37,877 bases of DNA from Bacteroides sp. SM23_62_1 (GCA_001304505.1 LJUQ01000022.1:1-37877), one strand, 5' to 3'; positions 8,861 to 18,416 are shown, counted from the stretch's first letter. The notes: generated from the letters alone by a model not told the origin. A program made the numbers and translations.

Positions 8861-9289
8861 TTATTCTTCTTTTTTATTTATCTTTTTTAATAATTCGTTT
8901 TCTTTTTTTCTCATTTTATACTTGTCTTTTTCCTTCTCGTCTTTATAACCAAGTAAATGTAATATTCCATGGATAATTACCCTTTTTAGTTCATCTTCTT
9001 CATTTACTTTATATTCCTTTGCATTTTCTTTTATTCTCTCAATGCTTACATATAAATCTCCCGATATTCGCTCTTTTTCAGAATAATCAAAGGTGATAAT
9101 ATCTGTGTAGTAATCCCTGTTCAGGTATTTTTTATTCAGATCCAGCAGTTTTTCATCGCACGTGAGAATTATATTTATTTCTCCCGTTTTTTTATTGTGC
9201 AGGTTGATGATCTTCTTTATCAGATCTTTTAGTTCTATTTTTCCGGATAGTTTATATTCAATATCCTGAACATAAAAGAGGATGGCCAA
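8861..9289 (-). CDS. ybeY: Endoribonuclease YbeY (rRNA maturation factor)
   Basis: This 142-residue YbeY (UPF0054) is a zinc-dependent ribonuclease involved in 16S rRNA 3' maturation and ribosome quality control. The metal motif reads HGILHLLGYKD at 107-117. It supplies H107 and H111, with D117 where many bacteria have the third histidine (HGxLHLxGyDH). An Asp here is, to my knowledge, common in Bacteroidota, so I do not read it as inactivation. The upstream signature LNRDYYTDIITFDY is typical. It starts 3 bases after the RsbW-like gene and 26 bases before mnmG, consistent with one transcript. Confidence 0.95.
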   Translation of the reverse strand: MAILFYVQDIEYKLSGKIELKDLIKKIINLHNKKTGEINIILTCDEKLLDLNKKYLNRDYYTDIITFDYSEKERISGDLYVSIERIKENAKEYKVNEEDELKRVIIHGILHLLGYKDEKEKDKYKMRKKENELLKKINKKEE

Positions 9290-9292
9290 GTC

Positions 9293-9691
9293 TTAAAGGT
9301 TAAAAGTTAAATTTACAACTCTTCCTTTTTTATTAAATACGATTTTATCTGCAAGCTTTACCATAAGAAATATGCCCCTTCCATTTACCTTTTCAACATT
9401 TTCAGGAGCAGTCGGATCAGGTATGTTCTTATAATCAAATCCTTTCCCCTGGTCTATTATTGTAAGGTTTAGTTCTTTTTCAGACCAGGAGAATTTTATA
9501 TTCACATCTTTATTTTCATCCAGTTTATTACCATGAAGGATTGCGTTATTAGCAGCTTCCAGTGTTGCTATAAATACATTCCCATATTTCTCTGAACTAA
9601 GCTTACACTCATTTGTAACTTCATCTATAAGCTTTTCAACCTCTCTTAAATTTTCAATTTTTGAAGGAATATTAATTTCTCTTTTCATCAC
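9293..9691 (-). CDS. Anti-sigma-factor-like serine kinase (RsbW/SpoIIAB-type ATPase)
   Basis: This 132-residue single-domain GHKL ATPase has the N-box EAANNAILHGN (45-55), the G1 box DQGKGFD (80-86) and the G2 box GRGIFLM (104-110). The fold matches the HATPase_c_2 family of RsbW/SpoIIAB, which bind and restrain a sigma factor or phosphorylate an STAS-domain partner. No partner STAS protein or sigma factor gene is present in the window, so the target is unknown. It heads the ybeY-mnmG run with 3 bases to ybeY. Confidence 0.85.
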   Translation of the reverse strand: MMKREINIPSKIENLREVEKLIDEVTNECKLSSEKYGNVFIATLEAANNAILHGNKLDENKDVNIKFSWSEKELNLTIIDQGKGFDYKNIPDPTAPENVEKVNGRGIFLMVKLADKIVFNKKGRVVNLTFNL

Positions 9692-9729
9692 TTGTTATAG
9701 CAGACAATGCCCTTATACTGAAAATAATT

Positions 9730-9746
9730 AAAAAGGTTACCTTTTT
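9730..9746 (-). terminator. Weak hairpin after the EnvC-like gene, possible terminator
   Basis: An inverted repeat AAAAAGG-TTA-CCTTTTT (plus-strand reading) lies in the 88-base gap between the EnvC-like gene and the RsbW-like gene. Read on either strand it ends in a T run. The stem is mostly A-T, so it would be a weak terminator for the upstream minus-strand operon or an attenuator before rsbW. Confidence 0.3.
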
Positions 9747-9779
9747 TATTAAATTTTTAGATATTTTTTTTTTATCTAA

Positions 9780-10988
9780 CTAATTTTTGCTTAACCAATC
9801 AGCTGGATTTTGTTTTTCAAGTTCCTTCCATATCTCTATATGCAAAACTGTTGTATGTGTTTCTTTGTCTGTGTAAACCGTACCAATAGCCTGTTTTACC
9901 TTAACATTATCCCCTTTTTTAACCTTAACATTTATTAGATTCTGATAAACTGTAAGGAAATTCCCATGTCTTATGATAACCGTATAATTAGCACCAAGAA
10001 TGGCAATTACTTTGCTGACTACCCCATCAAATAATGCTCTTGCTTCTGCACCTTCAACTGTCGCAATATCGATACCATTATTTTGAATCATAATTCCTGG
10101 AATAACAGGATGAGGATGGTGACCAAAACTTTCAGTTATTATTCCTCTTTCTGTCGGCCATGGTAATCTTCCTTTATTATCAAGGAAATTATCCGAAATA
10201 ATCCTTTCTTCCGGGGTTAACTGTCTATATAACCCGCTTTCCCTCATTCTTCTTGCCTCCTCTTCAATAATGGCAGCAATTTCCTTTTCTATTCTTTCAT
10301 TTATTCTTCTTTTTTCTTCCAGCTCTTTTCTTAAATCATTTTCCTTTCTTCTTAATCTCGTTACCACCTGGTTTTTTTGATTTCTTTCTCTTTCCAGTAC
10401 AATATTTTCCGCAATTCTTTCATTCACCAGGCTTTCTTTTTCTTCTTTTATATTCTCAATGAGTACAATTTCATTTGCAATTTCCTTCTGCACATCTGAG
10501 ATCATCTGAGCTTGTTTTCTTCTGAATTTTGTCAATTGCTGAATATATCTCATTCTTTTATATGCCTGGTTGAAATTTTCTGCAGAAAAAATAAACATTA
10601 GTTTATCATATTTACTCCTATTCCTGTACGCAAAAAGAATTAGTCTTTCATATTCCTTTCTTATTTTCTGCAGATCATTCTCCATTTCCGTTATTAGTTG
10701 ATTCTTTTCATCAATTTCCCTATCTGATAGTTCAATCTCCTGCTGAATAGAATTAATAATCTGATTTCTTAATTGAATTCTTTTGTTTATTATTCTTATC
10801 TGACCTATATTTTCTTTCCTCGTGTCCTGGGTTTCCTGTAACAGCTTATTTGCATAATCAATTTCTTCAAGATTCTTTTGCTTTTCTATTTCCAGCTCTT
10901 CCTTAGTCTGAGAAAAGCTACTCTGATTTACTAAAATCTGCAATATCAAATACAATAAAATCCCATATTTCAAGAATTCCCTGTGCAT
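9780..10988 (-). CDS. EnvC-like murein hydrolase activator (degenerate LytM/M23 domain)
   Basis: This 402-residue exported protein has an N-terminal signal sequence (cleavage probably after SSFSQ), a long coiled coil over roughly residues 28-260, and a C-terminal LytM domain (about 275-395). The domain keeps the fold motifs ITESFGHHPHP and GIDIA, but the zinc ligands are missing. The first His of HxGxD is Asn (NNGID), the middle His is Asn (VYQNL), and the HxH pair is reduced to VLHIE. This matches the EnvC/NlpD class, which activates N-acetylmuramoyl-L-alanine amidases during daughter cell separation rather than cutting peptidoglycan itself. It follows the DUF4292 lipoprotein by 8 bases in a gene order I know to be common in Bacteroidota. 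Confidence 0.92.
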   Translation of the reverse strand: MHREFLKYGILLYLILQILVNQSSFSQTKEELEIEKQKNLEEIDYANKLLQETQDTRKENIGQIRIINKRIQLRNQIINSIQQEIELSDREIDEKNQLITEMENDLQKIRKEYERLILFAYRNRSKYDKLMFIFSAENFNQAYKRMRYIQQLTKFRRKQAQMISDVQKEIANEIVLIENIKEEKESLVNERIAENIVLERERNQKNQVVTRLRRKENDLRKELEEKRRINERIEKEIAAIIEEEARRMRESGLYRQLTPEERIISDNFLDNKGRLPWPTERGIITESFGHHPHPVIPGIMIQNNGIDIATVEGAEARALFDGVVSKVIAILGANYTVIIRHGNFLTVYQNLINVKVKKGDNVKVKQAIGTVYTDKETHTTVLHIEIWKELEKQNPADWLSKN

Positions 10989-10996
10989 ATTTACTT

Positions 10997-11803
10997 TCAG
11001 ATCGGTATTAGATTATAATTATCCGGTAAATTAATGCCGGCATTAATCTTTCCATTTATTTCAATATCTCCGACATTTAATTTAATTTGTATTGAATCTT
11101 TAGTATCCGTTATGATCATTTCAATTTCCATCGGGTAATCATATTGTTTTATACTTTTAAATTCCTTGTAGTTTGTTATAAGCCTCCTGTTAGAAGAGTA
11201 ATCTATAACCATAAGATATTCATTCTGTAAATTATCCGTTTTTATTTTATATATTTCCCTTGAATAGATATTATTCCCTTTATAATGGTCAATAGTATAA
11301 TAATAATAATCCCCTTCTTTCCTGACATTTTTAACCGTTTCTTCATCTATATCATACATGTCATATAAAACAACCTGATTCATTAAAATTGCCTGTAAAA
11401 TAGTATAATCAATGCGTATATTATCATCACCCAAATGTTCATTAATTTTCGAATAATATATTGTTTTATTTTGCCTGTCAATAATAAATACACTATCGAT
11501 TGTACAATAGACCCTTGCTATTTCATATCCCAGCAACGGTACCAGTGAAATAACAATCACGCTATCCTTTATTATACCAATTGTCCCATTAAGTTGATGT
11601 AATTCATTTTTTAACTGTACCGCAAGGGTTACTTTTTCCAACTTTATTGCTTTTATCCCCTCTGTATTTTGTAATAGTGATTTTTCAAGACGTGTAATAT
11701 CCAGATTGGCCTTAACTTCTTTTTTAATAATACTTTCTTTCGCTTTGCACCCGTAAAACAGAGATATTATTATAATGATTTTTATAATAAATTTTTCATT
11801 CAT
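10997..11803 (-). CDS. DUF4292 family lipoprotein
   Basis: This 268-residue protein has a lipoprotein signal (LFYGC, lipidated C19). The sequence fits the DUF4292 family, found mainly in Bacteroidota next to EnvC-like and TPR lipoprotein genes. The mature part is rich in beta strands and resembles the LolA/LolB-like lipoprotein fold in outline, but I see no catalytic motif. Its start overlaps the upstream TPR gene by 8 bases and its stop is 8 bases from the EnvC-like start. An envelope role linked to cell-wall remodelling is inferred from context only. Confidence 0.85.
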   Translation of the reverse strand: MNEKFIIKIIIIISLFYGCKAKESIIKKEVKANLDITRLEKSLLQNTEGIKAIKLEKVTLAVQLKNELHQLNGTIGIIKDSVIVISLVPLLGYEIARVYCTIDSVFIIDRQNKTIYYSKINEHLGDDNIRIDYTILQAILMNQVVLYDMYDIDEETVKNVRKEGDYYYYTIDHYKGNNIYSREIYKIKTDNLQNEYLMVIDYSSNRRLITNYKEFKSIKQYDYPMEIEMIITDTKDSIQIKLNVGDIEINGKINAGINLPDNYNLIPI

Positions 11804-13547
11804 CTTTTTCTGCTTTCAGGATTTTTTCATGGATATTTTCACTTGTATTTCCTTTCTCAATTGATAATTTCCAATACTTCAACGCATCTGTTGCTTGTCC
11901 CATTTTTTCAAGTATATCTCCGTAATGTTCAAGTATTTCCGGATCTTCTTTCCCACCATATTTCATAGCTCGTTCAATATATTCCTTGGCTTTTCTTAAA
12001 TTCCCACTTTTAAACATGATCCATGCATAAGTGTCAAGATATGTTGAATTTTCCGGTTCAGCCTCTATTGTCTTTCTGCTCATTTTTTCAGCATATTCAA
12101 GCCTTTCTGCTCTTAACGAAAGGAAATAACCATAATTATTCATCAGCAGTAAATTATTCGGATCCATTGTCAGAGCAAGTTCAAAATATTCATCTGATTT
12201 TTTGTTATCCCCTGTGGATTGATAACTCTCTGCAAGAAAAGTATAGAATTGTAATTTTAATGCATTATTATTCACCACTTTAGCCAATCCTTTTTCCAGT
12301 ACATTATTGGCTTCTTCATATTTATTCAGCCTCATGGCAGCATTTCCTCTAAATAAATATAATACAGGTTTATCAGGAAAATATCTTATTGCTTCTCCGC
12401 TTTTTGTATACAAGCTCTCTAGATTTCCCAGAATATTTTCAATATATAACGATTGTTCCCAGATAAAATAATTACCCTTTTCAATTGAAAGTACATAATC
12501 ATACTCCTCCAGGGCTTTTTTGTATTCGTCAATTTTTACCAGGTAGTCAGCATGAGCGGTCCTGACTTTATAATCATCAGTGTAATTTTCAAGCAGAATA
12601 TCAATCAGTTCTTTAATTTCACTTTTCTGGGAATCAAATTTGTTTTGATCCGTGAGATAGTCTATTAAAACCTGTAATTTCTGGTCAAGCGAAACATCTG
12701 ATTTATTAAATACTTCTTTAAGTATTTCAAATTGCTTATCTTCATCTCCAGTTTCCCTGAGAAATTCAGAATATGATAATAATGCAAGTGTGTTCTCGGG
12801 ATCTATATTGAAAATCTGTTCATATACTACTTTTGCTTTATCATTTTCATCCATTGAATTATATAACTCTGCCAGTATACCTAAATATCTTATTTCACCT
12901 GGCTGAAGTTTAATAAGTTTCTGAATTTCTTCAACAGCCATATTATTTTTACCCGATCTAACAAAAATCTGTTCTTTTAATAATGATACCGGTTCCGATA
13001 TCCCGTTTTCGTCTTCTATTTTATTTAAAATTTTCAAAGCTTTTTCATATTGTCCTTCTTCAGAATAAATACGTGCAAGGTCATAACTAATTTCAATTTT
13101 TTCAGGCCAGTACTGAATCATTTTCTGATAGACATATTTCAGACTATCATATTTATTCTGATAATTATAAATCTGCGCAAGTTGCATCAAATACCAGTAA
13201 TTCTCTTGATTTATTTCTAAAGCTTCCCTTGTATGTATCCTAGCATTTTCAATATTTCCCATTATCATATTGATGGCACCAAGCTGATAATGTGCAACAT
13301 CACTTAACGGATTAACCTGCAAACATTTCTCATAAAGCGCTGTTGCCTGTTTTAAATTTCCGAATATTTTATATTTTGTTGCTTCTGTCAGTGCATACTG
13401 GTATTCTTTATTCTCAGCCTCAGTTAATTTTAATCTATCACTTTCAGTTTTCGTGATTTCTTTCCCGGTGTGGCATCCAGCTGTGAATAACCAATAACAA
13501 ATAATTATTAATATATTTTTATATAAGATCTTTTTCATGGATGACAT
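11796..13547 (-). CDS. Tetratricopeptide-repeat lipoprotein
   Basis: This 583-residue protein has a lipoprotein signal sequence with the lipobox FTAGC near residue 25. The rest is almost entirely TPR helices. Typical units are seen at AHYQLGAINMIMGNIENARIH, ISYDLARIYSEEGQYEKALK and LLMNNYGYFLS..., the last in the Bacteroidota style (NNYGYFLSLRAERLEYAEKM, then TYLDTYAWIMFKSGN). It is probably an outer-membrane-anchored scaffold. It is coupled to the DUF4292 gene by an 8-base overlap and follows dut by 11 bases. An alternative start at Met4 would not change the call. Confidence 0.9.
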   Translation of the reverse strand: MSSMKKILYKNILIIICYWLFTAGCHTGKEITKTESDRLKLTEAENKEYQYALTEATKYKIFGNLKQATALYEKCLQVNPLSDVAHYQLGAINMIMGNIENARIHTREALEINQENYWYLMQLAQIYNYQNKYDSLKYVYQKMIQYWPEKIEISYDLARIYSEEGQYEKALKILNKIEDENGISEPVSLLKEQIFVRSGKNNMAVEEIQKLIKLQPGEIRYLGILAELYNSMDENDKAKVVYEQIFNIDPENTLALLSYSEFLRETGDEDKQFEILKEVFNKSDVSLDQKLQVLIDYLTDQNKFDSQKSEIKELIDILLENYTDDYKVRTAHADYLVKIDEYKKALEEYDYVLSIEKGNYFIWEQSLYIENILGNLESLYTKSGEAIRYFPDKPVLYLFRGNAAMRLNKYEEANNVLEKGLAKVVNNNALKLQFYTFLAESYQSTGDNKKSDEYFELALTMDPNNLLLMNNYGYFLSLRAERLEYAEKMSRKTIEAEPENSTYLDTYAWIMFKSGNLRKAKEYIERAMKYGGKEDPEILEHYGDILEKMGQATDALKYWKLSIEKGNTSENIHEKILKAEKDE

Positions 13548-13558
13548 TTTCTCCTTAT

Positions 13559-13993
13559 TTATTTTATTCCTGTATGGCCAAAACCTCCTTTGCCGCGTCC
13601 CGTTTCCTGTAACATCTCTACCTCATTCCATTCTACTCTTTCATACCTGCTAATAATCATCTGGCTAATTCGTTCTCCATCAGTAATTTTGTATGTTTCA
13701 TCTGATAAATTTATCATAATGACTTTTATTTCACCCCTGTAATCTGAATCAATTGTCCCAGGTGTATTTAATACGGTTACTCCATGATTTATAGCCAGTC
13801 CACTTCTGGGTCGTATCTGTGCCTCAATGCCTTCCGGTAATTCTATATACAGGCCAGTTGGTATGAGAGCCCTTTCCAGTGGTTTTAATATAATCGCCTG
13901 ATCAAGATTGGCAACAAGATCAACTCCTGCTGAATATTTTGTTCTGTATTCTGGTAGATGATGTTTGGACTTATTTACAATTTTTACGACCAT
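13559..13993 (-). CDS. dut: dUTP diphosphatase
   Basis: This 144-residue trimeric dUTPase hydrolyses dUTP to dUMP and pyrophosphate, limiting uracil incorporation and feeding dTMP synthesis. The conserved motifs appear in order: SAGVDL near 21-26, RPRSGLA at 61-67, the uracil pocket [10 protein letters not shown] around 79-88, ERISQMII, and the C-terminal glycine-rich arm [11 protein letters not shown] that closes over the active site. It lies 1 base after the flippase stop and 11 bases before the TPR lipoprotein, so it is embedded in the envelope operon. Confidence 0.97.
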   Translation of the reverse strand: MVVKIVNKSKHHLPEYRTKYSAGVDLVANLDQAIILKPLERALIPTGLYIELPEGIEAQIRPRSGLAINHGVTVLNTPGTIDSDYRGEIKVIMINLSDETYKITDGERISQMIISRYERVEWNEVEMLQETGRGKGGFGHTGIK

Positions 13994-13994
13994 T

Positions 13995-15476
13995 TTATTC
14001 TGAATTTATGAAAATACTCTTTATGTTTCTTTTCTCAATAATCACTACCATCATAACAAAAACCAATAATAATACTGTATGTAAAATAATTTTTATACCC
14101 CCCGCTTCAATATTTAACCAGTTTGCGAATTTATAAATCAATACCGGTACTAATGCATATATCACTATTGATTTAAGCTTATATGGTACGTCATAATATT
14201 TCTTTCCAATGAAGTATGAGATTACGACCATTGTCAAATAACATATTAAGTGAGCCCATGCGGATGCTATATAACCATACCTAGGAATAAACAACCAGTT
14301 AATAATAAATGTAATAAACGCACCTGTAATGGTTATCATGGCACCATATTTAGTGAGATTGGTTAGTTTATACCATATTGATAAATTGAAAAATACGCCA
14401 AGGAGAAAAATTGCATATAAAATGATTGGTACAATATTCAATCCCTCATGAAAATTTTTACCTATAAAATATCTGAAAAAATCAATATATAAAGTAACGA
14501 CGAGAAATATCAGCATACAGGATATAATAAAATACTTCATAACATCCGCAAAAAGCTCTTTAGCCTTGCTTTCAGATGCTTTTGAGAAATAAAATGGTTC
14601 TGCCGCAAAACGAAACATCTGGATAAACAATTGCATGAGGACAGCAATTTTATAATTTGCTCCATAAATACCAAGTTGTTCAAGTGGATTTACATTTCCT
14701 TCAATTAAATGTTTTAATAAAACACGGTCCAGTGTTTCATTTACAGTTCCTGCAAGCCCTGCCACAAGCAATGGCAACGAATACAATATCATTTCTTTCC
14801 ACAGTATCCTATCGAATCTCAGGTTTGTCTTAAAAATTTCTCCAGCCAACATTAGCAGGGTGAAAATACTTGCGATCAGATTTGAAATAAATACATATCC
14901 AACACCGATTTCTGGTCTGTATAAATATGATATAAATACATATTTTGTATGTAATTCATATTTTGGAATGAAAAAAAGCAGAAGGAAATTAAGGCAAATA
15001 TTTATGAGCACCCCTGCGATTTTTATAATTGCAAACTTCATTGCCTTGTTTTTTTGTCTCAGTCTGGCAAACGGAATTGCACTAAAGGCGTCAATACCAA
15101 CAATCAGTCCTATTTGAATAATATATTCCTTATGATCTGTGTAACCAAGGATATCTGCAATATTTTTAGCAAAAAGCCATACGGCCATAATAAAAATTGT
15201 TGATGTGGCAAATAGTGATATAAGAGATGTACTGAATACCTGATCTTTATTTCTATACTTTTCAGCATACCTGAAAAATCCTGTTTCCATTCCATATGTC
15301 AGGATCACCAACAGAAAGACAACGTAAGCATAAAGTTCGGTTACAATTCCATACTCGCCAAGTTTAAAAATTCTCGTAAAAAAAGGTGTAAGGAGAATAT
15401 AATTTAATAATCTCGGGACCACGGTTCCCATACCATATATCGCTGTCTGTCCAAATAACTGTTTTATCTGATTCAT
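13995..15476 (-). CDS. Polysaccharide flippase, Wzx/MVF (MOP) superfamily
   Basis: This 493-residue integral membrane protein has about 14 predicted helices and the N-terminal signature [20 protein letters not shown] common to Bacteroidota lipopolysaccharide biosynthesis flippases. Proteins of this MATE/MVF superfamily flip undecaprenyl-linked glycans across the inner membrane. No glycosyltransferase or polymerase gene is adjacent, so the substrate is not indicated. It is followed by dut after 1 base, which suggests it is the first gene of the dut-TPR-DUF4292-envC transcript. The 142 bases upstream, to the epimerase stop, hold nothing recognisable. Confidence 0.9.
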   Translation of the reverse strand: MNQIKQLFGQTAIYGMGTVVPRLLNYILLTPFFTRIFKLGEYGIVTELYAYVVFLLVILTYGMETGFFRYAEKYRNKDQVFSTSLISLFATSTIFIMAVWLFAKNIADILGYTDHKEYIIQIGLIVGIDAFSAIPFARLRQKNKAMKFAIIKIAGVLINICLNFLLLFFIPKYELHTKYVFISYLYRPEIGVGYVFISNLIASIFTLLMLAGEIFKTNLRFDRILWKEMILYSLPLLVAGLAGTVNETLDRVLLKHLIEGNVNPLEQLGIYGANYKIAVLMQLFIQMFRFAAEPFYFSKASESKAKELFADVMKYFIISCMLIFLVVTLYIDFFRYFIGKNFHEGLNIVPIILYAIFLLGVFFNLSIWYKLTNLTKYGAMITITGAFITFIINWLFIPRYGYIASAWAHLICYLTMVVISYFIGKKYYDVPYKLKSIVIYALVPVLIYKFANWLNIEAGGIKIILHTVLLLVFVMMVVIIEKRNIKSIFINSE

Positions 15477-15605
15477 AATTGTAGCTGGTCCATATTCTGT
15501 TTACAATAACAAAATTTATTGATAATCAGTCATCTCAACTCCCCTGGATCTTTATCAACTAAATATAAACTGTGATATGATACCTTTATTATTTTATTTT
15601 AAAAA

Positions 15606-16463
15606 TTAATCAACACTGATGGCTTTTAATGTGGATTCAATATCGGGGTATTTAAATTTAAATCCTTCAGTTATTAATCTTTCCGGGATTACATTCTGCC
15701 CTGAATAAATTACACTTGCTCCTTCACCAAACACTATTTTTAGTGCCATAACAGGTAAAGGTATTATCGCAGGCTTTTTAAATATTCTTGCAATCACTTG
15801 TGTAAATTCTTTATTTGTAACAGGATTTGGTGCTGTGAGGTTAAAGATACCATCCAGTTCTTTTTCAATTATAAATCTTACAGCATTTACCAGATCATCG
15901 ATGTGTATAAATGACATCCACTGTTTTCCATTCCCAATTTTTCCCCCAAGTCCAATTTTAAAAATTGGCTTTACTCGTCTATAAAATCCACCATTTCCAG
16001 CAAGTACTATTCCAATTCTTAGAATTGTCCATTTCAAGTTCTTTAACCTGGTTTTTCTTATTAACATTTCCCAATTCTCAATTACTTCATACAGGAATCC
16101 TTCCGAGTATTGACAGCTTTGTTCGTTGTGTATACCTTTGTCATTATAAATGCCTATCGCAGAGGCAGATAGTAAATGAATATTTTTGCCGGTTAATTGA
16201 ATTCCTTTCAGAATTTTCGTGGTTGTATCGATCCTGCTATTCATTATTGCCTGTTTATTATTTTTATTCCACCTTTTAATTATCGGTTCACCCGCAAGAT
16301 TAATTAAAACATCAGCTTTTATAATCTTTTCAAACAATATGTCGGATTTACCTTTGAAATCTTCCCTTGTTATCAGAATGGTTTTATATTCCTTAAAAGC
16401 ATTTATTAAGTGTTCTGCAATAAAACCTGTTGCTCCCGATATGGCAATAATTTTACTTTCCAT
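15606..16463 (-). CDS. TIGR01777-family NAD(P)-dependent epimerase/SDR-like protein
   Basis: From the ATG at 16463 this is a 285-residue extended SDR-like protein. The N-terminal MESKIIAISGATGFIAEHL carries the dinucleotide motif GATGFIA. LLSASAIGIYNDKG, NLAGEPIIKRWNKNNK and QWMSFIHIDDLVNAV are hallmarks of TIGR01777 (YfcH-like) proteins, as is the C-terminal DUF1731-type segment ending near FKFKYPDIESTLKAI. The substrate of this family is unknown. A longer frame reaches a TTG at 16523, but it would add 20 residues before the Rossmann strand, so I rejected it. The gene is divergent from the cyclophilin gene. Confidence 0.85.
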   Translation of the reverse strand: MESKIIAISGATGFIAEHLINAFKEYKTILITREDFKGKSDILFEKIIKADVLINLAGEPIIKRWNKNNKQAIMNSRIDTTTKILKGIQLTGKNIHLLSASAIGIYNDKGIHNEQSCQYSEGFLYEVIENWEMLIRKTRLKNLKWTILRIGIVLAGNGGFYRRVKPIFKIGLGGKIGNGKQWMSFIHIDDLVNAVRFIIEKELDGIFNLTAPNPVTNKEFTQVIARIFKKPAIIPLPVMALKIVFGEGASVIYSGQNVIPERLITEGFKFKYPDIESTLKAISVD

Positions 16464-16586
16464 TTGATAATATTTCTTAAATTCTTCGACAAATCTAATT
16501 TTTCTTAGCTTTGCTGCTGGCAATTATAAAGAAATGAATTTTTGCATTTTACTTATTTATCAATTAATGCATTATTTTACAACCAT

Positions 16587-17261
16587 ATGAAGCATTTTAA
16601 GTTTTTTTTCATTTTTATTTTGCTTTTATTTTTTTTATTTCCAAAATATCAGGCTAATTGTCAGACACCTGCTCATACTTTATTAATAAGCACAAGCCTG
16701 GGTGATATTAAAATAGCCCTGTACGAAGAATCTCCTTTGCACACAGAAAATTTTCTTAATCTTGTTAAAGATGGATACTTTAATGGCCAGTTATTTCACC
16801 GTGTTATCAACGATTTTATGATTCAGGCAGGTGATCCTTCTTCCAGGGACGCAAAGCCTGGTGAGATAATTGGTCTTGGCAGTCCAGGATATACGATACC
16901 GGCGGAATTTCATCCAAGTTTGTATCATAAAAAAGGGGCAGTTGGCGCTGCCAGGCAGGGTGATGACATAAATCCACAGCGTGCTTCTTCCGGCTCCCAA
17001 TTTTATATCGTGCAAGGCACTTTGTTTACTGATAATCAGCTTGACATAATGGAGCAAAGAAATTTACACATCCGATTTACCCAGGAGCAAAGGAATGTAT
17101 ACAAAACCATCGGAGGAACACCGCATCTTGATTATGGGTACACTGTATTTGGTGAAGTTATCTCAGGTCTTGATGTTGTAGATCGTATTGCAGCAGTTTC
17201 TACTGATAGTAATAACCGACCTCTTAAAGATATCAGAATAAAAATTCAAGTTATTGATTAA
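16587..17261 (+). CDS. Exported cyclophilin-type peptidyl-prolyl cis-trans isomerase
   Basis: From the ATG at 16587 this is a 224-residue protein. Its strongly hydrophobic signal peptide (MKHFKFFFIFILLLFFLFP) is probably cleaved near QANC-QT, so the enzyme acts in the periplasm. The cyclophilin core is intact: SPLHTENFLNLVKDGYFNGQLFHRVINDFMIQ contains the catalytic FHRV arginine, followed by GDP, the GSQFYIVQG strand and the late YGYTVFGEV strand. It catalyses proline isomerisation during folding of exported proteins. An upstream in-frame ATG at 16542 would put 15 extra residues before the signal peptide and is less likely. pheS follows after 33 bases. Confidence 0.93.
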   Translation: MKHFKFFFIFILLLFFLFPKYQANCQTPAHTLLISTSLGDIKIALYEESPLHTENFLNLVKDGYFNGQLFHRVINDFMIQAGDPSSRDAKPGEIIGLGSPGYTIPAEFHPSLYHKKGAVGAARQGDDINPQRASSGSQFYIVQGTLFTDNQLDIMEQRNLHIRFTQEQRNVYKTIGGTPHLDYGYTVFGEVISGLDVVDRIAAVSTDSNNRPLKDIRIKIQVID

Positions 17262-17294
17262 TAGGAAATTATTGCCCGGAATAAATAGAAGATA

Positions 17295-18314
17295 ATGATT
17301 GACCGTATTAAACAGCTTGCTGAAGAAATTAAAACTTACAAAGCATCTTCAAAGGATGATTCTGAGGCTTTCAGGCTAAAATACCTCAGTAAAAGGGGAA
17401 TTATCTCCCAGTTATTTAACGAATTTAAACTTGTTCCTCCTGACCAGAAGAAAGCGATCGGGAAGCAGCTTAATGAAATTAAGATACTTGCAACCAATAA
17501 ATTATCCGAACTTGAAATAAAATTTCATGTTGAAGATACAATTATCGGTGAATATGACCTTACCCTGCCTGGTGAATCTATTCCTCTCGGTTCAAGGCAT
17601 CCTGTATCCATTATCAGGAATGAAATTATTGAGATTTTTTCCAGGCTGGGTTTTACTGTTTCCGAAGGTCCTGAAATTGAAGATGACTGGCATAATTTCA
17701 GCGCTTTAAATTTTCCCAAAGACCATCCTGCCAGAGATATGCAGGATACTTTGTTCATCCAGAAAAATCCGGACATCCTTCTACGAACACATACTTCTCC
17801 TGTACAGGTAAGGGTAATGGAAAATCAGAAACCCCCAATTCGCACTATATCTCCCGGAAGGGTTTTCAGAAATGAAGCGATCTCTGCACGTGCACATTGT
17901 ATTTTCCACCAGGTTGAAGGTTTATATATTAATGAGGGTGTTTCTTTTGCACACATGAAACAGGCACTTTACTTCTTCACACGTGAAATGTTCGGACATA
18001 ATACTAAAATACGCCTCCGCCCTTCTTTTTTCCCATTTACTGAACCCTCTGCAGAAATGGATATATCGTGCAGCATTTGCAATGGTAAAGGATGTAACGT
18101 TTGTAAACATACAGGATGGCTTGAAATAATGGGCTGTGGAATGGTTGACCCGAATGTTCTTGAATTTTGTGGCATTGACCCTGTCAAATATACAGGTTAT
18201 GCGTTTGGTATGGGCATTGAAAGGGTAGCAATGTTAAAATATCAGATTAATGATCTGCGTATTTATTTTGAAAATGACAAACGGTTTTTAGATCAGTTTA
18301 CTGGCCTATATTAA
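17295..18314 (+). CDS. pheS: Phenylalanine--tRNA ligase alpha subunit
   Basis: This 339-residue class II synthetase alpha subunit charges tRNA-Phe together with PheT. It has an N-terminal coiled coil (about 1-90), motif 1 around HPVSIIRNEIIEIFSRLGF, motif 2 at GRVFRNEAISARAHCIFHQVEG, and motif 3 at GYAFGMGIERVAML. A cysteine-rich insert CSICNGKGCNVCKHTGW looks like the zinc-knuckle variant found in several PheS lineages. The ATG at 17295 gives the usual N-terminus. pheT is not adjacent, which I understand is common in Bacteroidota. A GC-rich hairpin lies about 67 bases downstream. Confidence 0.97.
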   Translation: MIDRIKQLAEEIKTYKASSKDDSEAFRLKYLSKRGIISQLFNEFKLVPPDQKKAIGKQLNEIKILATNKLSELEIKFHVEDTIIGEYDLTLPGESIPLGSRHPVSIIRNEIIEIFSRLGFTVSEGPEIEDDWHNFSALNFPKDHPARDMQDTLFIQKNPDILLRTHTSPVQVRVMENQKPPIRTISPGRVFRNEAISARAHCIFHQVEGLYINEGVSFAHMKQALYFFTREMFGHNTKIRLRPSFFPFTEPSAEMDISCSICNGKGCNVCKHTGWLEIMGCGMVDPNVLEFCGIDPVKYTGYAFGMGIERVAMLKYQINDLRIYFENDKRFLDQFTGLY

Positions 18315-18380
18315 GTCGGAATTAATTTATATACTTGCCTTTTGCCTTTTGGTTTAATTCTAAGACATTAAAAGTGTTAT

Positions 18381-18416
18381 ATTTATAGAGCCGCGTTGAG
18401 ACGCGGCTCTATAAAT
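18381..18416. repeat. GC-rich perfect hairpin between pheS and osmC
   Basis: A perfect 16-base inverted repeat spans 18381-18396 and 18401-18416 around the loop TGAG. Its core GAGCCGCGT / ACGCGGCTC is far richer in GC than the surrounding DNA. It lies between convergent pheS and osmC. Neither strand shows a run of T after the stem, so it is not a classical intrinsic terminator. It could be a rho-independent-like stop, an mRNA 3' stabiliser, or a copy of a dispersed REP-type palindrome. Confidence 0.75.

Noticed and set aside
16464-16523. Upstream extension of the epimerase to a TTG start
   Set aside because: It adds 20 residues before the Rossmann strand, which the family does not have, and uses a weaker start codon than the ATG at 16463.
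17885-17894. CACGTG-centred palindrome TGCACGTGCA inside pheS as a second parS
   Set aside because: The flanks do not match the TGTT / AACA arms of the parS consensus, and the sequence is explained by the codons of the conserved motif 2 region.
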